64,000 nt of DNA. It comes from Phoenix dactylifera. Its lineage: Eukaryota > Streptophyta > Magnoliopsida > Arecales > Arecaceae. Position 1 is the stretch's first letter. Each line of letters begins with the position of its first letter. Of the stretch, positions 23,103 to 32,604 are shown piece by piece. Where the stretch lies: assembly GCF_009389715.1 (NCBI RefSeq), contig NC_052401.1, positions 2,530,843 to 2,594,842 of the forward strand. The letters run 5' to 3'. Below the pieces are notes generated by a model. The model had not been told where the DNA came from. It worked only from the letters and a program-made list of their open reading frames with translations, and did no database searches. The position numbers and the translations under genes were made by a program.

Positions 23103-25725
23103 GTGAGTTTTTCCCATTCTTTCTACTTAGGGCTCTCCATACTTTCCCCTCTTATACTAGTGTACTCCAGTCGCTCCGGTCTTTCCCCCCTTCCTGTCCC
23201 CGTCCTAACCGTAGGTTTATTGGCCATTAGGAATGGGCGAAGTGAGAGCAGGACCAAATTAAGTCGGAGCTGGTCGCCACAGATTTAGACAGACTCGTGG
23301 CTCGGTACCACCTTCCCGAGGCCTGCAACGCCACGCTCCCGGGGCCTGAGGAGAGGATGTCCATCCTCCTCCAGGGAAGATCGCCATCAATGAGGGCATT
23401 CTCCAGGCCGGGTTCCGCTTTCCCCCTTCGGACTTGGTCATGCAGGTGCTACGGGGTTTAAGAGTGGCACCGACGCAACTGGTGCCGAACTCGTGGCGGG
23501 CCCTGACGGGTCTTCCAGGTTCTCTGCCGTATGCACGAGATCCCCGCCACCCTGAATGTTTTTTGGGAGTTCTACAGCCTGAGCGGCCACCCCCAGGACA
23601 AAGGGTGGTGGTGCTTCGCAGCGCGGCGAGGATGCGGCCTTGTCAAGGAGGCTCCTACCTCCATTCACAAATGGAAGGAGCGCTTCTTTTTTGTTGATGC
23701 AGATCCCTCTTGGGAAATCAGGGCGACCTGGGAGACCCCGATGAAGTCTCCTATCGGCCTATCGAGACTGTCAAGGGAGGAGTCCGATGGCTTGGCCGCC
23801 TTGAAGGGGTTGGTTGCCGAGGGCCAGCTCCCCCCGGTGGCCCGCCTTATTTCCGAGGATACTTTGGTGAATGTCGGTCTGAGCTCGGGTCCCCACCGAC
23901 CGTGAGTCCGCCACCGATTCTTTCTTGACTTTTTCCCTTTTTTCGTCCCGTTCTTTCCTTTGGTTTCTCCGTCTCCGACTATTCCCGTCCTTTTTGCAGA
24001 GATCGACGATGTCATGCGGTCGGTGAAGACAAAGGCTGTTGGTAGGGCGTCCCTGCTGGAAGCAGCCCAGAGGAGGAAACGAGCTCTTCCGAGCGGGGCC
24101 CCACCGGCGAAGAAGTCCCGTAAGGAGGTGCCTCCGACGCCGACCGACGAGTCCGGGCCCACCGATCAGGGAGACGTCGTGGGCACGGACCGGCAGCTGA
24201 CGCTGTATCAGCCCTCCGGTGGTAAGATTGCCGCTACTCCGGAGGTATCATCCGAGCTGCCCGAGACGGACGGGTCGGACGTGATCGGTCCCCGACCCGG
24301 CCTTCGACTCGGTCAGCTCCTGATGACTCGAGGAGGGACGCGCCGAGGCCCCGACCGAGCGGGACCCTATCAATTCCTGGGGTGACCCCCGCCCCGAGCG
24401 CGATCGGCCGGACTCTTCCCCAGGCGATGGATAGGGGTAAGGCTGCAGAACCACCGTCCGGCTCTGGGGAGAAATCGGGGTCTGCCTTCACTACCGATGG
24501 CGCCCGAAATCTCATCGAAACAGTGCTGCTGGAGAAGGACCGTCGGCGGGTCCGGGAGTTGGAGGTCTCTGACGTTGGGGCTGCCAGCTGTGTCTGTCTC
24601 ATGTCGGTGAGTGTTCTTCTGGCCGCTTTTCACCATTTATTGGCTCTGTTGTTCTCCGCCTGACTCCCTTATTTTTCCTATTTCTTAGCTCGCCCAGTAC
24701 ATGATCCGTCTGGAGGAGTGCTACAAGGAACAGGCGGGGCTTCTGGCGAAGGCCGAGGACCGGCTGAAAGCAGTGGAAAAGGGAGGCCAGGCTGTGGCAG
24801 GCAGGACGACCGGGGACTTCGAGGCGAGGCTCCGGGAGGCCGAAGAGCGGGCACTCGGCTTTGCTGCCCTCGAGAAGCAACTGTTGGAGGCTCAGGAGCA
24901 GCTCAAAGTTGCCTCGGGTCTCGAGGGCGAGGTCAAGAAGGGCGGATGAGCGGGCCGAGAAGCAGTCCCGGAAGGCTGCCGACTACCGGGAGAGGTGGGA
25001 GAAGGCCCAGCGGTCAGCCGACAACGCCCGCAACCGAACCCGGTCTCTTGAAGCTAAGCTGGGCGAATTGGAGTCGGCCTTGGAGAAGTCCCGTGCGAGC
25101 GATCAGGAGCTTCATTCGCGCCTGACAGAGGCTGAGGGCTGCTCGCATTGCTGCCGAAGCGAAGCACAAGGAGGCTCGGGCTGAGCTGCTGAGGGTCTCC
25201 ACCGAGGCGGAAAGCCGGATTGTGGCGAAGGTCTTGGAGGCGAAAGCCCAGATTATGGAGCGGGCAGAGGCGGCGCTGGCCGAGAGGAGTGCGGAAATCG
25301 GGCGTCAGGCGGTAGAGGCTTATCGCCAGTCCGCCGAGTTCGCTCATGATATGTCGGAGGCAGTACAGACCTATCGTCAGTCCGACGAGTTTGTCCGTGA
25401 CGCGTCGGACGCGGGGGCCGAAGCCTTTGTCTTAGGCTTCGAGGAGGGCCTGGCAAGGGTGTCGGCTAAGTACCCCGAAGTTGACCTGAGCGAGATTTCC
25501 CTTCTCGACTCGTCTCCGGCGCCATTGCCTGCTGGTTCTCCTGCTGCTTCCCTACCTCCTGCGGACGAGCCCCGACGTTTCCGACCCGGGAGTTCCTCCA
25601 AGCTGACCTCTTGTACCTTTCGTTGTCTTCTTTTTTTTTTTTTTTTTTTTTGCATACCGGCGTTTTGCCAAATTGTATGGGCCTCGGCCTGAAACAATGA
25701 AAATTAATGCAAGTGAAGTTTTCTT
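23103..25725 (+). pseudogene. Antisense intron-containing gene of the Tat element
   Basis: This gene runs opposite to gag-pol. A TATTTAA box lies at 22963-22969. Apparent introns with GT-AG ends are 23103-23230 (leader), 23902-23999 and 24607-24688. Coding pieces include TDLDRLVARYHLPEA, INEGILQAGFRFPPSDLV, PNSWRALTG, HKWKERFFFVD and ISEDTLVNVGL, which resemble the Pfam 'putative gypsy type transposon' domain of plant elements. A Lys/Arg-rich linker (KKSRKE) follows, then a long Glu/Ala/Arg-rich coiled coil (24690-25440). The end is near 25620-25725 with an AATGAAAATTAATG-type poly(A) signal. Single-base shifts (for example near 23250, 23370, 23515, 24950 and 25135) break the frame. Extra antisense ORFs are known in Tat-group elements; their role is unknown. 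Confidence 0.7.
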
Positions 25726-25785
25726 CATCTCGCCTTCGCCTTCTTTTTCTTTTAACTCTCAGGTAGCGTCTTGCTGACTCCCTGG

Positions 25786-26640
25786 CTCCCGAAATTCTTC
25801 CGGCGCCTAGGCCAGGCATCCGAGGGTTAGGCCTCAGGAAACTCTTCGGCGCTAAGCCAGGCATCCGAGGGTTAGGCCTCGGGAAATTCTTCCGGCGCTA
25901 AGCCAGGCATCCGAGGGTTAGGCCTTAGGAAATTCTTCCGGCGCTAAGCCAGGCATCCGAGGGTTAGGCCTCAGGAAATTCTTCCGGCGCTAAGCAGGCA
26001 TCCGAGGTTAGGCCTCAGGAAATTCTTCCGGCGCTAAGCCAGGCATCCGAGGGTTAGGCCCCAGGAAACTCTTCCGGCGCTAAGCCAGGCATCGAGGGTT
26101 AGGCCTCAGGAAATTCTTTCCGGCGCTAAGCCAGGCATCGGGGGTTAGGCCCCAGGAAATTCTTCCGGCGCTAAGCCAGGCATCCGGGGGTTAGGCCCCA
26201 GGAATTCTCCGGCGCTAAAGCCAGGCATCCGAGGGTTAGGCCTCAGGAAATTCTTCCGGCGCTAAGCCAGGCATGCCGGAGGGTTAGGCCTCAGGAAATC
26301 TTCCGGCGCTAAGCCAGGACGAGGTTAGGCCTCAGGAAATTCTTCCGGCGCTAAGCCAGGATCCGGGTTAGGCCTCGGAAATTTTCCTGCGCTAAGCCAG
26401 GATCCGAGTTAGCCCCGAAATTCTTCCGGCGCTAAGCAGGCATCCGAGGGTTAGGCTCGGAAATATCTTCCGGCGCAAGCCAGGCATCCGAGGTTAGGCC
26501 TCAGGAAATTCTTCCGGCGCTAAAGCCAGGCATCCGAGGTTAGGCCTCCAGGAACTTCCGACGGGTAAACTTCCGGCGTAAGCACCCGAGACTCTTCCGG
26601 CGCTTAAGCAGGCATCCGAGGGCGTTGTAGGGCCTATCAG
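25786..26640. repeat. 46-bp tandem array
   Basis: About 18 copies of a 46-bp unit occur in tandem, with the landmarks GGCCTCAGGAAATTCTTCC, GGCGCTAAGCCAGGCATCC and GAGGGTTA. Copies are regular on the left and increasingly ragged from 26280 to 26640, with many one- or two-base losses. The array lies between the antisense gene and the 124-bp array. Confidence 0.9.
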
Positions 26641-27390
26641 GAAATTCCCACTCGTTGGTCGACCAAGGCTGGCGCATGCGAGGCAACTGGTCGGGGTTAG
26701 GCTAGTCTGCTCCGGATGGTCATCGGGTTAGCCTGGCATCCGAGGGCCGAGCCTCGGGACCTTCCACTCGGTTGTCGGCCAAGGCTGGCGCAAGCCGAGC
26801 GACCGGTCGGGCTTCCGGCTAGTCTGCTCCCGGGATGATCATCGGGCTAGCCAGGCATCCGAGGGCCGTCAAGCCTCAGGAAATTCCGCTCGTTGGTCGG
26901 CCAAGGCTGGCGCAAGCCGAGGCGACCGGTCGGGGCTTCCGGCTAGTCTGCTCCCGGGATGATCATCGGGCTAGCCAGGCATCCGAGGGCCGTCAAGCCT
27001 CGGGAAATTCCGCTCGTTGGTCGGCCAAGGCTGGCGCAAGCCGAGGCGACCGGTCGGGGCTTCAGGCTAGTCTGCTCCCGGGATGATCATCGGGTTAGCC
27101 TGGCATCCGAGGGCCGGGCCTCGGGACATTCCACTCGTTGGTCGGCCAAGGCTGGCGCAAGCCGAGGCGACCGGTCGGGGCTTCAGGCTAGTCTGCTCCC
27201 GGGATGATCATCGGGTTAGCCTGGCATCCGAGGGCCGAGCCTCGGGACATTCCGCTCGTTGGTCGGCCAAGGCTGGCGCAAGCCGAGGCGACCGGTCGGG
27301 GCTTCCGGCTAGTCTGCTCCCGGGATGATCATCGGGCTAGCCAGGCATCCGAGGGCCGAGCCTCGGGAAATTCCGCTCGCTGGTCGTGCG
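26640..27390. repeat. 124-bp tandem array
   Basis: About six copies of a unit of roughly 121-124 bp, with the landmarks CGTTGGTCGGCCAAGGCTGG, GACCGGTCGGGGCTTC and GGGATGATCATCGGG. Each copy ends GCCAGGCATCCGAGGGCC and CCTCGGGAAATTC, which are words of the 46-bp unit, so the arrays share an origin. Reading frames restarting every 121-124 bp are products of the repeat. Confidence 0.9.
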
Positions 27391-28452
27391 CTTGTCGCTC
27401 GCTGCCCGACGGGGTTTCTCCGTGGCCAGCCGCGATCATGTTTCTCCTTTTCTCTAAGCGTTGCCTGGGGGAACACGAGAAGGGCATTAAACGCTAATTA
27501 ATGCGTTACCTGGGAAATCGGATCGCCAGCTGCTGCTTGCGAGGAGTGTTAGTTGAGCGGCCGCGATACGCGGGTTCTTCGAGGAGGATACGGCCTGGGC
27601 GCGAGCGGAGATATGTGGACCTAGGGGTACATGACACCCGGATTGTCCTGCACAAAGAATGCGGTTTAAGGAGAATGACGCTTAGAAAATCGCGGGGAGA
27701 TACGCCTCGGGAGCCGGAACGGCTCCGGTTTCAATGCGCCTGCATTTATTGGAGCCACCCGCATCGGAACGACCAGGGGGCCACAGTTTGGCTATAAATA
27801 CAGGTGCAGGTACGATGGAGTTTGCCAAGCCGGAGCTGTTCAGGTTGCCATGGATCGCGGACCTCCTCCTTGGCATATGACTGAGAGACTCCTGTTGAAG
27901 GAAAGGGGAGGCGCTCCCCTTGCGACTTCAGCCAACTAGCCGTTTCATCTGGGATCAACAAGGAGGGTCTTCCCGGCGGAACTCCGCTCTAGGCGTTTCA
28001 TCCGGGATCACATCTCCCCTCCTTGAAGTTCAGCCTCCCGATTGAGCTCTGCACCAGACGCTCAGTCCGGGACCGCGCCTCCATATGCTCTTCCCCCTCG
28101 AATTCCTTCTCTTTCCTACCACTGGGGAGGATGGGAATATCCTTTGGAGGCGGCGTTCCCCTGGGGGCAGCGGGAGCTTCTTCTGCGGCGGCTCCTCGTC
28201 TTTTTGGTGAGGTGCTGGATGGCGCCTCCGGTTAGAAGCACCCACTTCCGGTGGGATTGCAGCTGCTTTGGGTTGAGGGTTTGGGATCCTCGGTCCTCAG
28301 CTCCACGGATTCTCCACCTCTTCTTTGCTTTCTTTACTCCCTAATTCTCCTCTGGGAATTCCTTGTAATCACACGAGCACGCCATTGTAACCAGAAATTA
28401 TTGAAATGAAAAGTGTTGCACCTTTTCAAATTGTCTTTCTGGCCTTGTTGTT
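27391..28452. other. Non-coding spacer between pol and arrays, with plus-strand TATA box
   Basis: A clean TATAAATA lies at 27793-27800 on the plus strand. Downstream are repeated GTTTCATC(T/C)GGGATCA words (27940-28010) and a possible small ORF at 28023-28235. An A-rich end (GAAATTATTGAAATGAAAAG, about 28395-28414) lies just before the pol stop. It could be a second antisense transcription unit. No known domain is seen. Confidence 0.4.
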
Positions 28453-31400
28453 CTACTGGTAATACATCCGCAGGTTAGCGGAATTCCAGCCCCTTGGAAT
28501 TTCTCGGCCATCTAGGGCTTCCAACTGGTAGGAGCCAGGTCGGTTTACCCAACGAACTTTATACGGGCCTTCCCAATTCGGTGCTAGCTTCCCACCTTCC
28601 GTAGGTTGAGATGCCTTAGCTCGCCTCAGCACCAGATCTCCAATTCTGAAAAGCTTCGGTCGGACTTTGGAGTTGTAATATCGGGCCACCCTCCGCTGAT
28701 ACATTGCCATCTGAACCTGCGCCATTTCCCTTGCTTCTTCCAAGAGATCCAGGTTCCCTCGGAGTTGCTCCGAGTTGGCCTCGGGTCGGTGTGCGGCTAC
28801 CCGAGGTGAGGGAAGTCCGAGCTCTACGGGGACAACGGCTTCCGTGCCATAGGTTAGGCTGAAAGGCGTCTCCCCGGTAGGAGTCCGATGCGTGGTCCGA
28901 TACGCCCAAAGGACATTCTCGAGTTCCTCGACCCAAGCTTGCCCCGTCCGTCCGATCCGCGCTTTGATACCTTGGAGGATTGTCCGATTTGTGACCTCGG
29001 CCTCGCCGTTGGTTTGGGGATGCGACACGGACGTGAACCGATGTTCGATCCCGAACTCCTCGCAGAAGTCTCGGAAATGCTTGTTATCAAACTGTCGACC
29101 GTTATCCGAGATGAGGACCCGAGGTACCCCAAATCGGACAATGATGTTCTTCTTTACGAACTTCCGGACTTGCGCCTCCGTGATGGTGGCCAGCGGCTCT
29201 GCCTCCACCCACTTGGTGAAGTAGTCGATGGCGACAATCAAAAATTTCCGCTGGGCCGAAGCGATGGGGAATGGTCCGAGGATATCCATTCCCCACTGTG
29301 CAAAGGGCCAAGGGGCGGTGATTGGCGCCAAGGGAACAGAGGGGACTCTCTGGATGTTGGCGTGGCGCTGGCAGGCGTCGCATTTCCGTACGTGATCCTT
29401 TGAGTCTTCCAATAAGGTCGGCCAATAGTAGCCTTGCCTCATGATCTTATGTGCCAGGGACCTAGCCCCCAGGTGCGATCCGCAGATGCCTTCGTGGACT
29501 TCGCTGAGGGCGTAAGCCGCTTCCGAAGGGCGGAGGCACCTTAAGAGGGGGGCGGCGAACGAGGTCCGATACAGCCTCCCTTCGTAGAGTACGTAGTGGG
29601 CGGACTTCATAACAAGTCGCCGAGCTTGATCTTCATCTTCGGGGAGGATCCCTTCGGCGAGGTAAGCTACAAGCGGGTCCATCCAAGATGGTTCCGGATC
29701 AATTGCCATTACCGCTTCAGCCTCGCCGATGCTCGGGGCATCTAGGGTCTCCAGGTATATCGCCCTTGACAAGTTGTGTGCCTCAGCGCCCACCAAGCGG
29801 GACAACCTGTCGGCCCTAGCATTTTCGCTCCTTGGGACCTGCTGAATGTCAATACTGCCGAAGTCGGGATTGAGTGCTTGCACCTTCCGGACGTAGCTCT
29901 GCATGGACGGGCTCCGTGCCTCGAACTCCCCTCGAACCTGCCCGACCACCAGCTGGGAGTCGGTGAAGACCTTCAGACGCCGGATGCCGAGCTCCTTGGC
30001 GAGTTTGAGTCCCGTGACTAGGGCCTCATACTCCGCCTCATTGTTGGTCACTGGAAATCCGAACCTCAAGGCATACTCGGCTATCACTCCATCGGGATTG
30101 GTAAGGACCAGCCCAGCCCCTCCACCTTCAGGGTTCGACGACCCGTCAATGTGGAGCGTCCAGATCGGGAGATCGAGGCTGGGTGTTTCCGGCGGCCTTG
30201 GTTCCACCTCCTGCACAGTGCACTCAGCGAGAAAGTCCGCGAGCACCTGGGCCTTGATGGCGGGCCGGGGCTGGTAGCGGATGTCGAACTCACCAAGTTC
30301 TACTGCCCACTTCACCAGCCGTCCCGCATTCTCAGGATTGCTGAGGATCTGCCGCAGTGGTTGATCGGTCAAAAGGGTGACAGAATGAGCCTGGAAATAG
30401 GGGCGAAGCCTCCTGGTCGCAGTCAGCAGCGCGAAGGCGATCTTTTCAGCCTTCGTGTACCGCGTCTCGGCATCCCGGAGGACTCGGCTGGTGTAGTACA
30501 CGGGCTTCTGAAGTTTTGCCTCTTCCCGAACCAGTACTGCGCTGACTGCGGTTGGGGAGACCGCCAGGTAAAGGTAGAGCATCTCCCCCTCTTGCGGCTT
30601 GGACAGCAGGGGAGGAGACGCCATGTACTCCTTGAGCTGGTCGAACGCCACTTGACATTCAGCCGTCCAGAGGAAGTCTTTCGGGCGCTTCAACACCTTG
30701 AAGAACGGTTGGCAGCGTTCGGCCGATTTTGCCACAAATCGTCCGAGCGCGGCGACCCTTCCAGCGAGCTCTTGAACCTCCTTCACTTTGGTCGGAGGGG
30801 ACATATCTTGGATGGCCTTGATTTTGTCCGGGTTGGCCTCGATCCCCCGCTGGTTGACAATGAAGCCGAGGAACCTCCCGGCCGAAGCACCAAAGGCGCA
30901 CTTCGCTGGGTTTAGCTTCATACGAAACTTCCGCAAGGTGGCGAAGGTCTCCTCCAGATCCGCAATGTGCTGATCCGCATGGCGGCTCTTTACCAGCATA
31001 TCGTCCACGTACACCTCCATGTTCCGGCCGATCTGCTCCTTGAAGATTTTATTGACGAGGCGCTGGTAAGTAGCGCCAGCGTTCTTCAGACCGAAGGCCA
31101 TTACCTTGTAACAGTACAGCCCCCTGTCTGTTATGAAGGCCGTTTTCTCCTCGTCCTGTGGAGCCATCATTATTTGGTTGTAGCCGGAGAAGGCGTCCAT
31201 GAAAGACAGCAGCTGATATCCGGAAGTCGCGTCGACCAGTTGGTCTATTCGCGGAAGCGGAAAGCTATCCTTGGGGCACGCCTTGTTCAGGTCGGTGTAG
31301 TCGACGCACATCCTCCACTTCCCGCTCGCCTTCCGGACAAGTACGACGTTTGCCAGCCACTCGGGGTAGCTCACTTCCCTTATGAAACCTGCCTCCAAGA

Positions 31401-32604
31401 GTTTGTCTACCTCCTGGTCGACCACCCGAATCCGATCCGGGGCACAGTGTCTCTTCTTTTGCTTTACTGGTCGGTGGGTCGGGTCGACGTTGAGGGCGTG
31501 AGAAATGACCTCCGGGTCGATCCCAGGTACATCGGCCGCCGACCAGGCAAACACATCAGCATTGGCTCGGAGGAATTCCACTAACCGGAGCCGAGCTTCC
31601 AAGTCGAGGTTGGCACCGACCCGGACCGTGCGGTCCGGGCGGCCTTCTTCGAGGGGAACTTCGATTACGCCCTCGGCCAGCTCCCCGTGCCGCAAGGCCA
31701 CTTCGTCTCTGGCGTCAAGGGACTCGACGCTTAGGGCCTCCATGGGCTTCTTCCCTTTGAGAGTTGCTAGGAAACACTGCCGTGCGGTTGGTTGGTCACC
31801 TCGGACCTCTCCAATCCCGGCCGCCGTGGGGAACCGCATGAGCAAATGGTAGGTAGAAACCACCGCGCGAAGGGCGTTCAGTCCGGGTCGTCCGAGGATA
31901 GCGTTGTAGGCCGAGGGGACACGGACGACCAAGAACCCGAGTCGCACCGTGGCTTCTGCGGGTGCAACGCCCGCAGTCACAGGCAGCTCAATGACACCTT
32001 CGGCCGAGATAGCGTCTCCAGTGAATCCTATGAGGGGGGTGGATGTTTTGTGCAACAATTGTCGGGACAAGCTCATCTTTTGGAAGGCCTCGTAATACAA
32101 AATATCAGCTGAGCTTCCACTATCCACAAGAACACGCCTTACATCATAGTTCGCCATAGTGAGAGAGATCACCATGGCGTCATCGTGGGGAGTCTGAACC
32201 CCCTTTACATCTTCATCACAAAAAGCGATTACATTTCCGACCCGCTGCCTCTTCGCGACGGCCACTCCTGATGCTTCCGCCGAGCCCCCTGCGTTCCTCA
32301 CGGGCCGAGAGCAGCCCCCAGTGATGGTGTGGATCACTCCCGCAACGGGTCGATTCTGCTCCCGAGGCTCCTGAGGGGCCGGGTCGGCCGGACGCGGGTC
32401 TGCCGGGGGACGTCGGTCGTTTACATATCGACCGAGACGCCCTCGGCGAATGAGAGCCTCGATCTCGTCCCGAAGCTGGAAGCAGTCTTCGGTATCGTGG
32501 CCGTGGTCTCGGTGGTACTCACAGTACGCCCGAGAAGGCCTCCTCCCAGGGATCTTCTTCATCTGCCTCGGGACCGGGAGGTCCTCCCGCCCCTTGACCT
32601 CCAT
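28453..32604 (-). CDS. pol: Tat-element pol polyprotein
   Basis: One uninterrupted 1,383-residue frame starts inside the gag C-terminus (His/Cys-rich CEYHRDHGHDTEDC, residues 28-41). Aspartic protease has VDSGSSADI near residue 160. Reverse transcriptase spans about 400-580 with YVDD near 532. The first RNase H spans about 690-790 and the second, archaeal-type RNase H (LHIDGSSNPEG, NNEAEYEAL, VFTDSQLV) about 815-940. Integrase has an HHCC zinc motif (about 1037-1082) and D, D, E residues in GMDILGP, ISDNGRQ and NGEAEV (about 1107-1202). There is no chromodomain. The protein would copy and insert the element. An open frame of this size shows recent activity or recent insertion. The ATG at 32604 is probably not a natural start, because pol should be fused to gag. 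Confidence 0.95.
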   Translation of the reverse strand: MEVKGREDLPVPRQMKKIPGRRPSRAYCEYHRDHGHDTEDCFQLRDEIEALIRRGRLGRYVNDRRPPADPRPADPAPQEPREQNRPVAGVIHTITGGCSRPVRNAGGSAEASGVAVAKRQRVGNVIAFCDEDVKGVQTPHDDAMVISLTMANYDVRRVLVDSGSSADILYYEAFQKMSLSRQLLHKTSTPLIGFTGDAISAEGVIELPVTAGVAPAEATVRLGFLVVRVPSAYNAILGRPGLNALRAVVSTYHLLMRFPTAAGIGEVRGDQPTARQCFLATLKGKKPMEALSVESLDARDEVALRHGELAEGVIEVPLEEGRPDRTVRVGANLDLEARLRLVEFLRANADVFAWSAADVPGIDPEVISHALNVDPTHRPVKQKKRHCAPDRIRVVDQEVDKLLEAGFIREVSYPEWLANVVLVRKASGKWRMCVDYTDLNKACPKDSFPLPRIDQLVDATSGYQLLSFMDAFSGYNQIMMAPQDEEKTAFITDRGLYCYKVMAFGLKNAGATYQRLVNKIFKEQIGRNMEVYVDDMLVKSRHADQHIADLEETFATLRKFRMKLNPAKCAFGASAGRFLGFIVNQRGIEANPDKIKAIQDMSPPTKVKEVQELAGRVAALGRFVAKSAERCQPFFKVLKRPKDFLWTAECQVAFDQLKEYMASPPLLSKPQEGEMLYLYLAVSPTAVSAVLVREEAKLQKPVYYTSRVLRDAETRYTKAEKIAFALLTATRRLRPYFQAHSVTLLTDQPLRQILSNPENAGRLVKWAVELGEFDIRYQPRPAIKAQVLADFLAECTVQEVEPRPPETPSLDLPIWTLHIDGSSNPEGGGAGLVLTNPDGVIAEYALRFGFPVTNNEAEYEALVTGLKLAKELGIRRLKVFTDSQLVVGQVRGEFEARSPSMQSYVRKVQALNPDFGSIDIQQVPRSENARADRLSRLVGAEAHNLSRAIYLETLDAPSIGEAEAVMAIDPEPSWMDPLVAYLAEGILPEDEDQARRLVMKSAHYVLYEGRLYRTSFAAPLLRCLRPSEAAYALSEVHEGICGSHLGARSLAHKIMRQGYYWPTLLEDSKDHVRKCDACQRHANIQRVPSVPLAPITAPWPFAQWGMDILGPFPIASAQRKFLIVAIDYFTKWVEAEPLATITEAQVRKFVKKNIIVRFGVPRVLISDNGRQFDNKHFRDFCEEFGIEHRFTSVSHPQTNGEAEVTNRTILQGIKARIGRTGQAWVEELENVLWAYRTTHRTPTGETPFSLTYGTEAVVPVELGLPSPRVAAHRPEANSEQLRGNLDLLEEAREMAQVQMAMYQRRVARYYNSKVRPKLFRIGDLVLRRAKASQPTEGGKLAPNWEGPYKVRWVNRPGSYQLEALDGREIPRGWNSANLRMYYQ

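Noticed and set aside
25786-27390. CRISPR array
   Set aside because: The units are contiguous tandem repeats with no unique spacers, in a plant retrotransposon.
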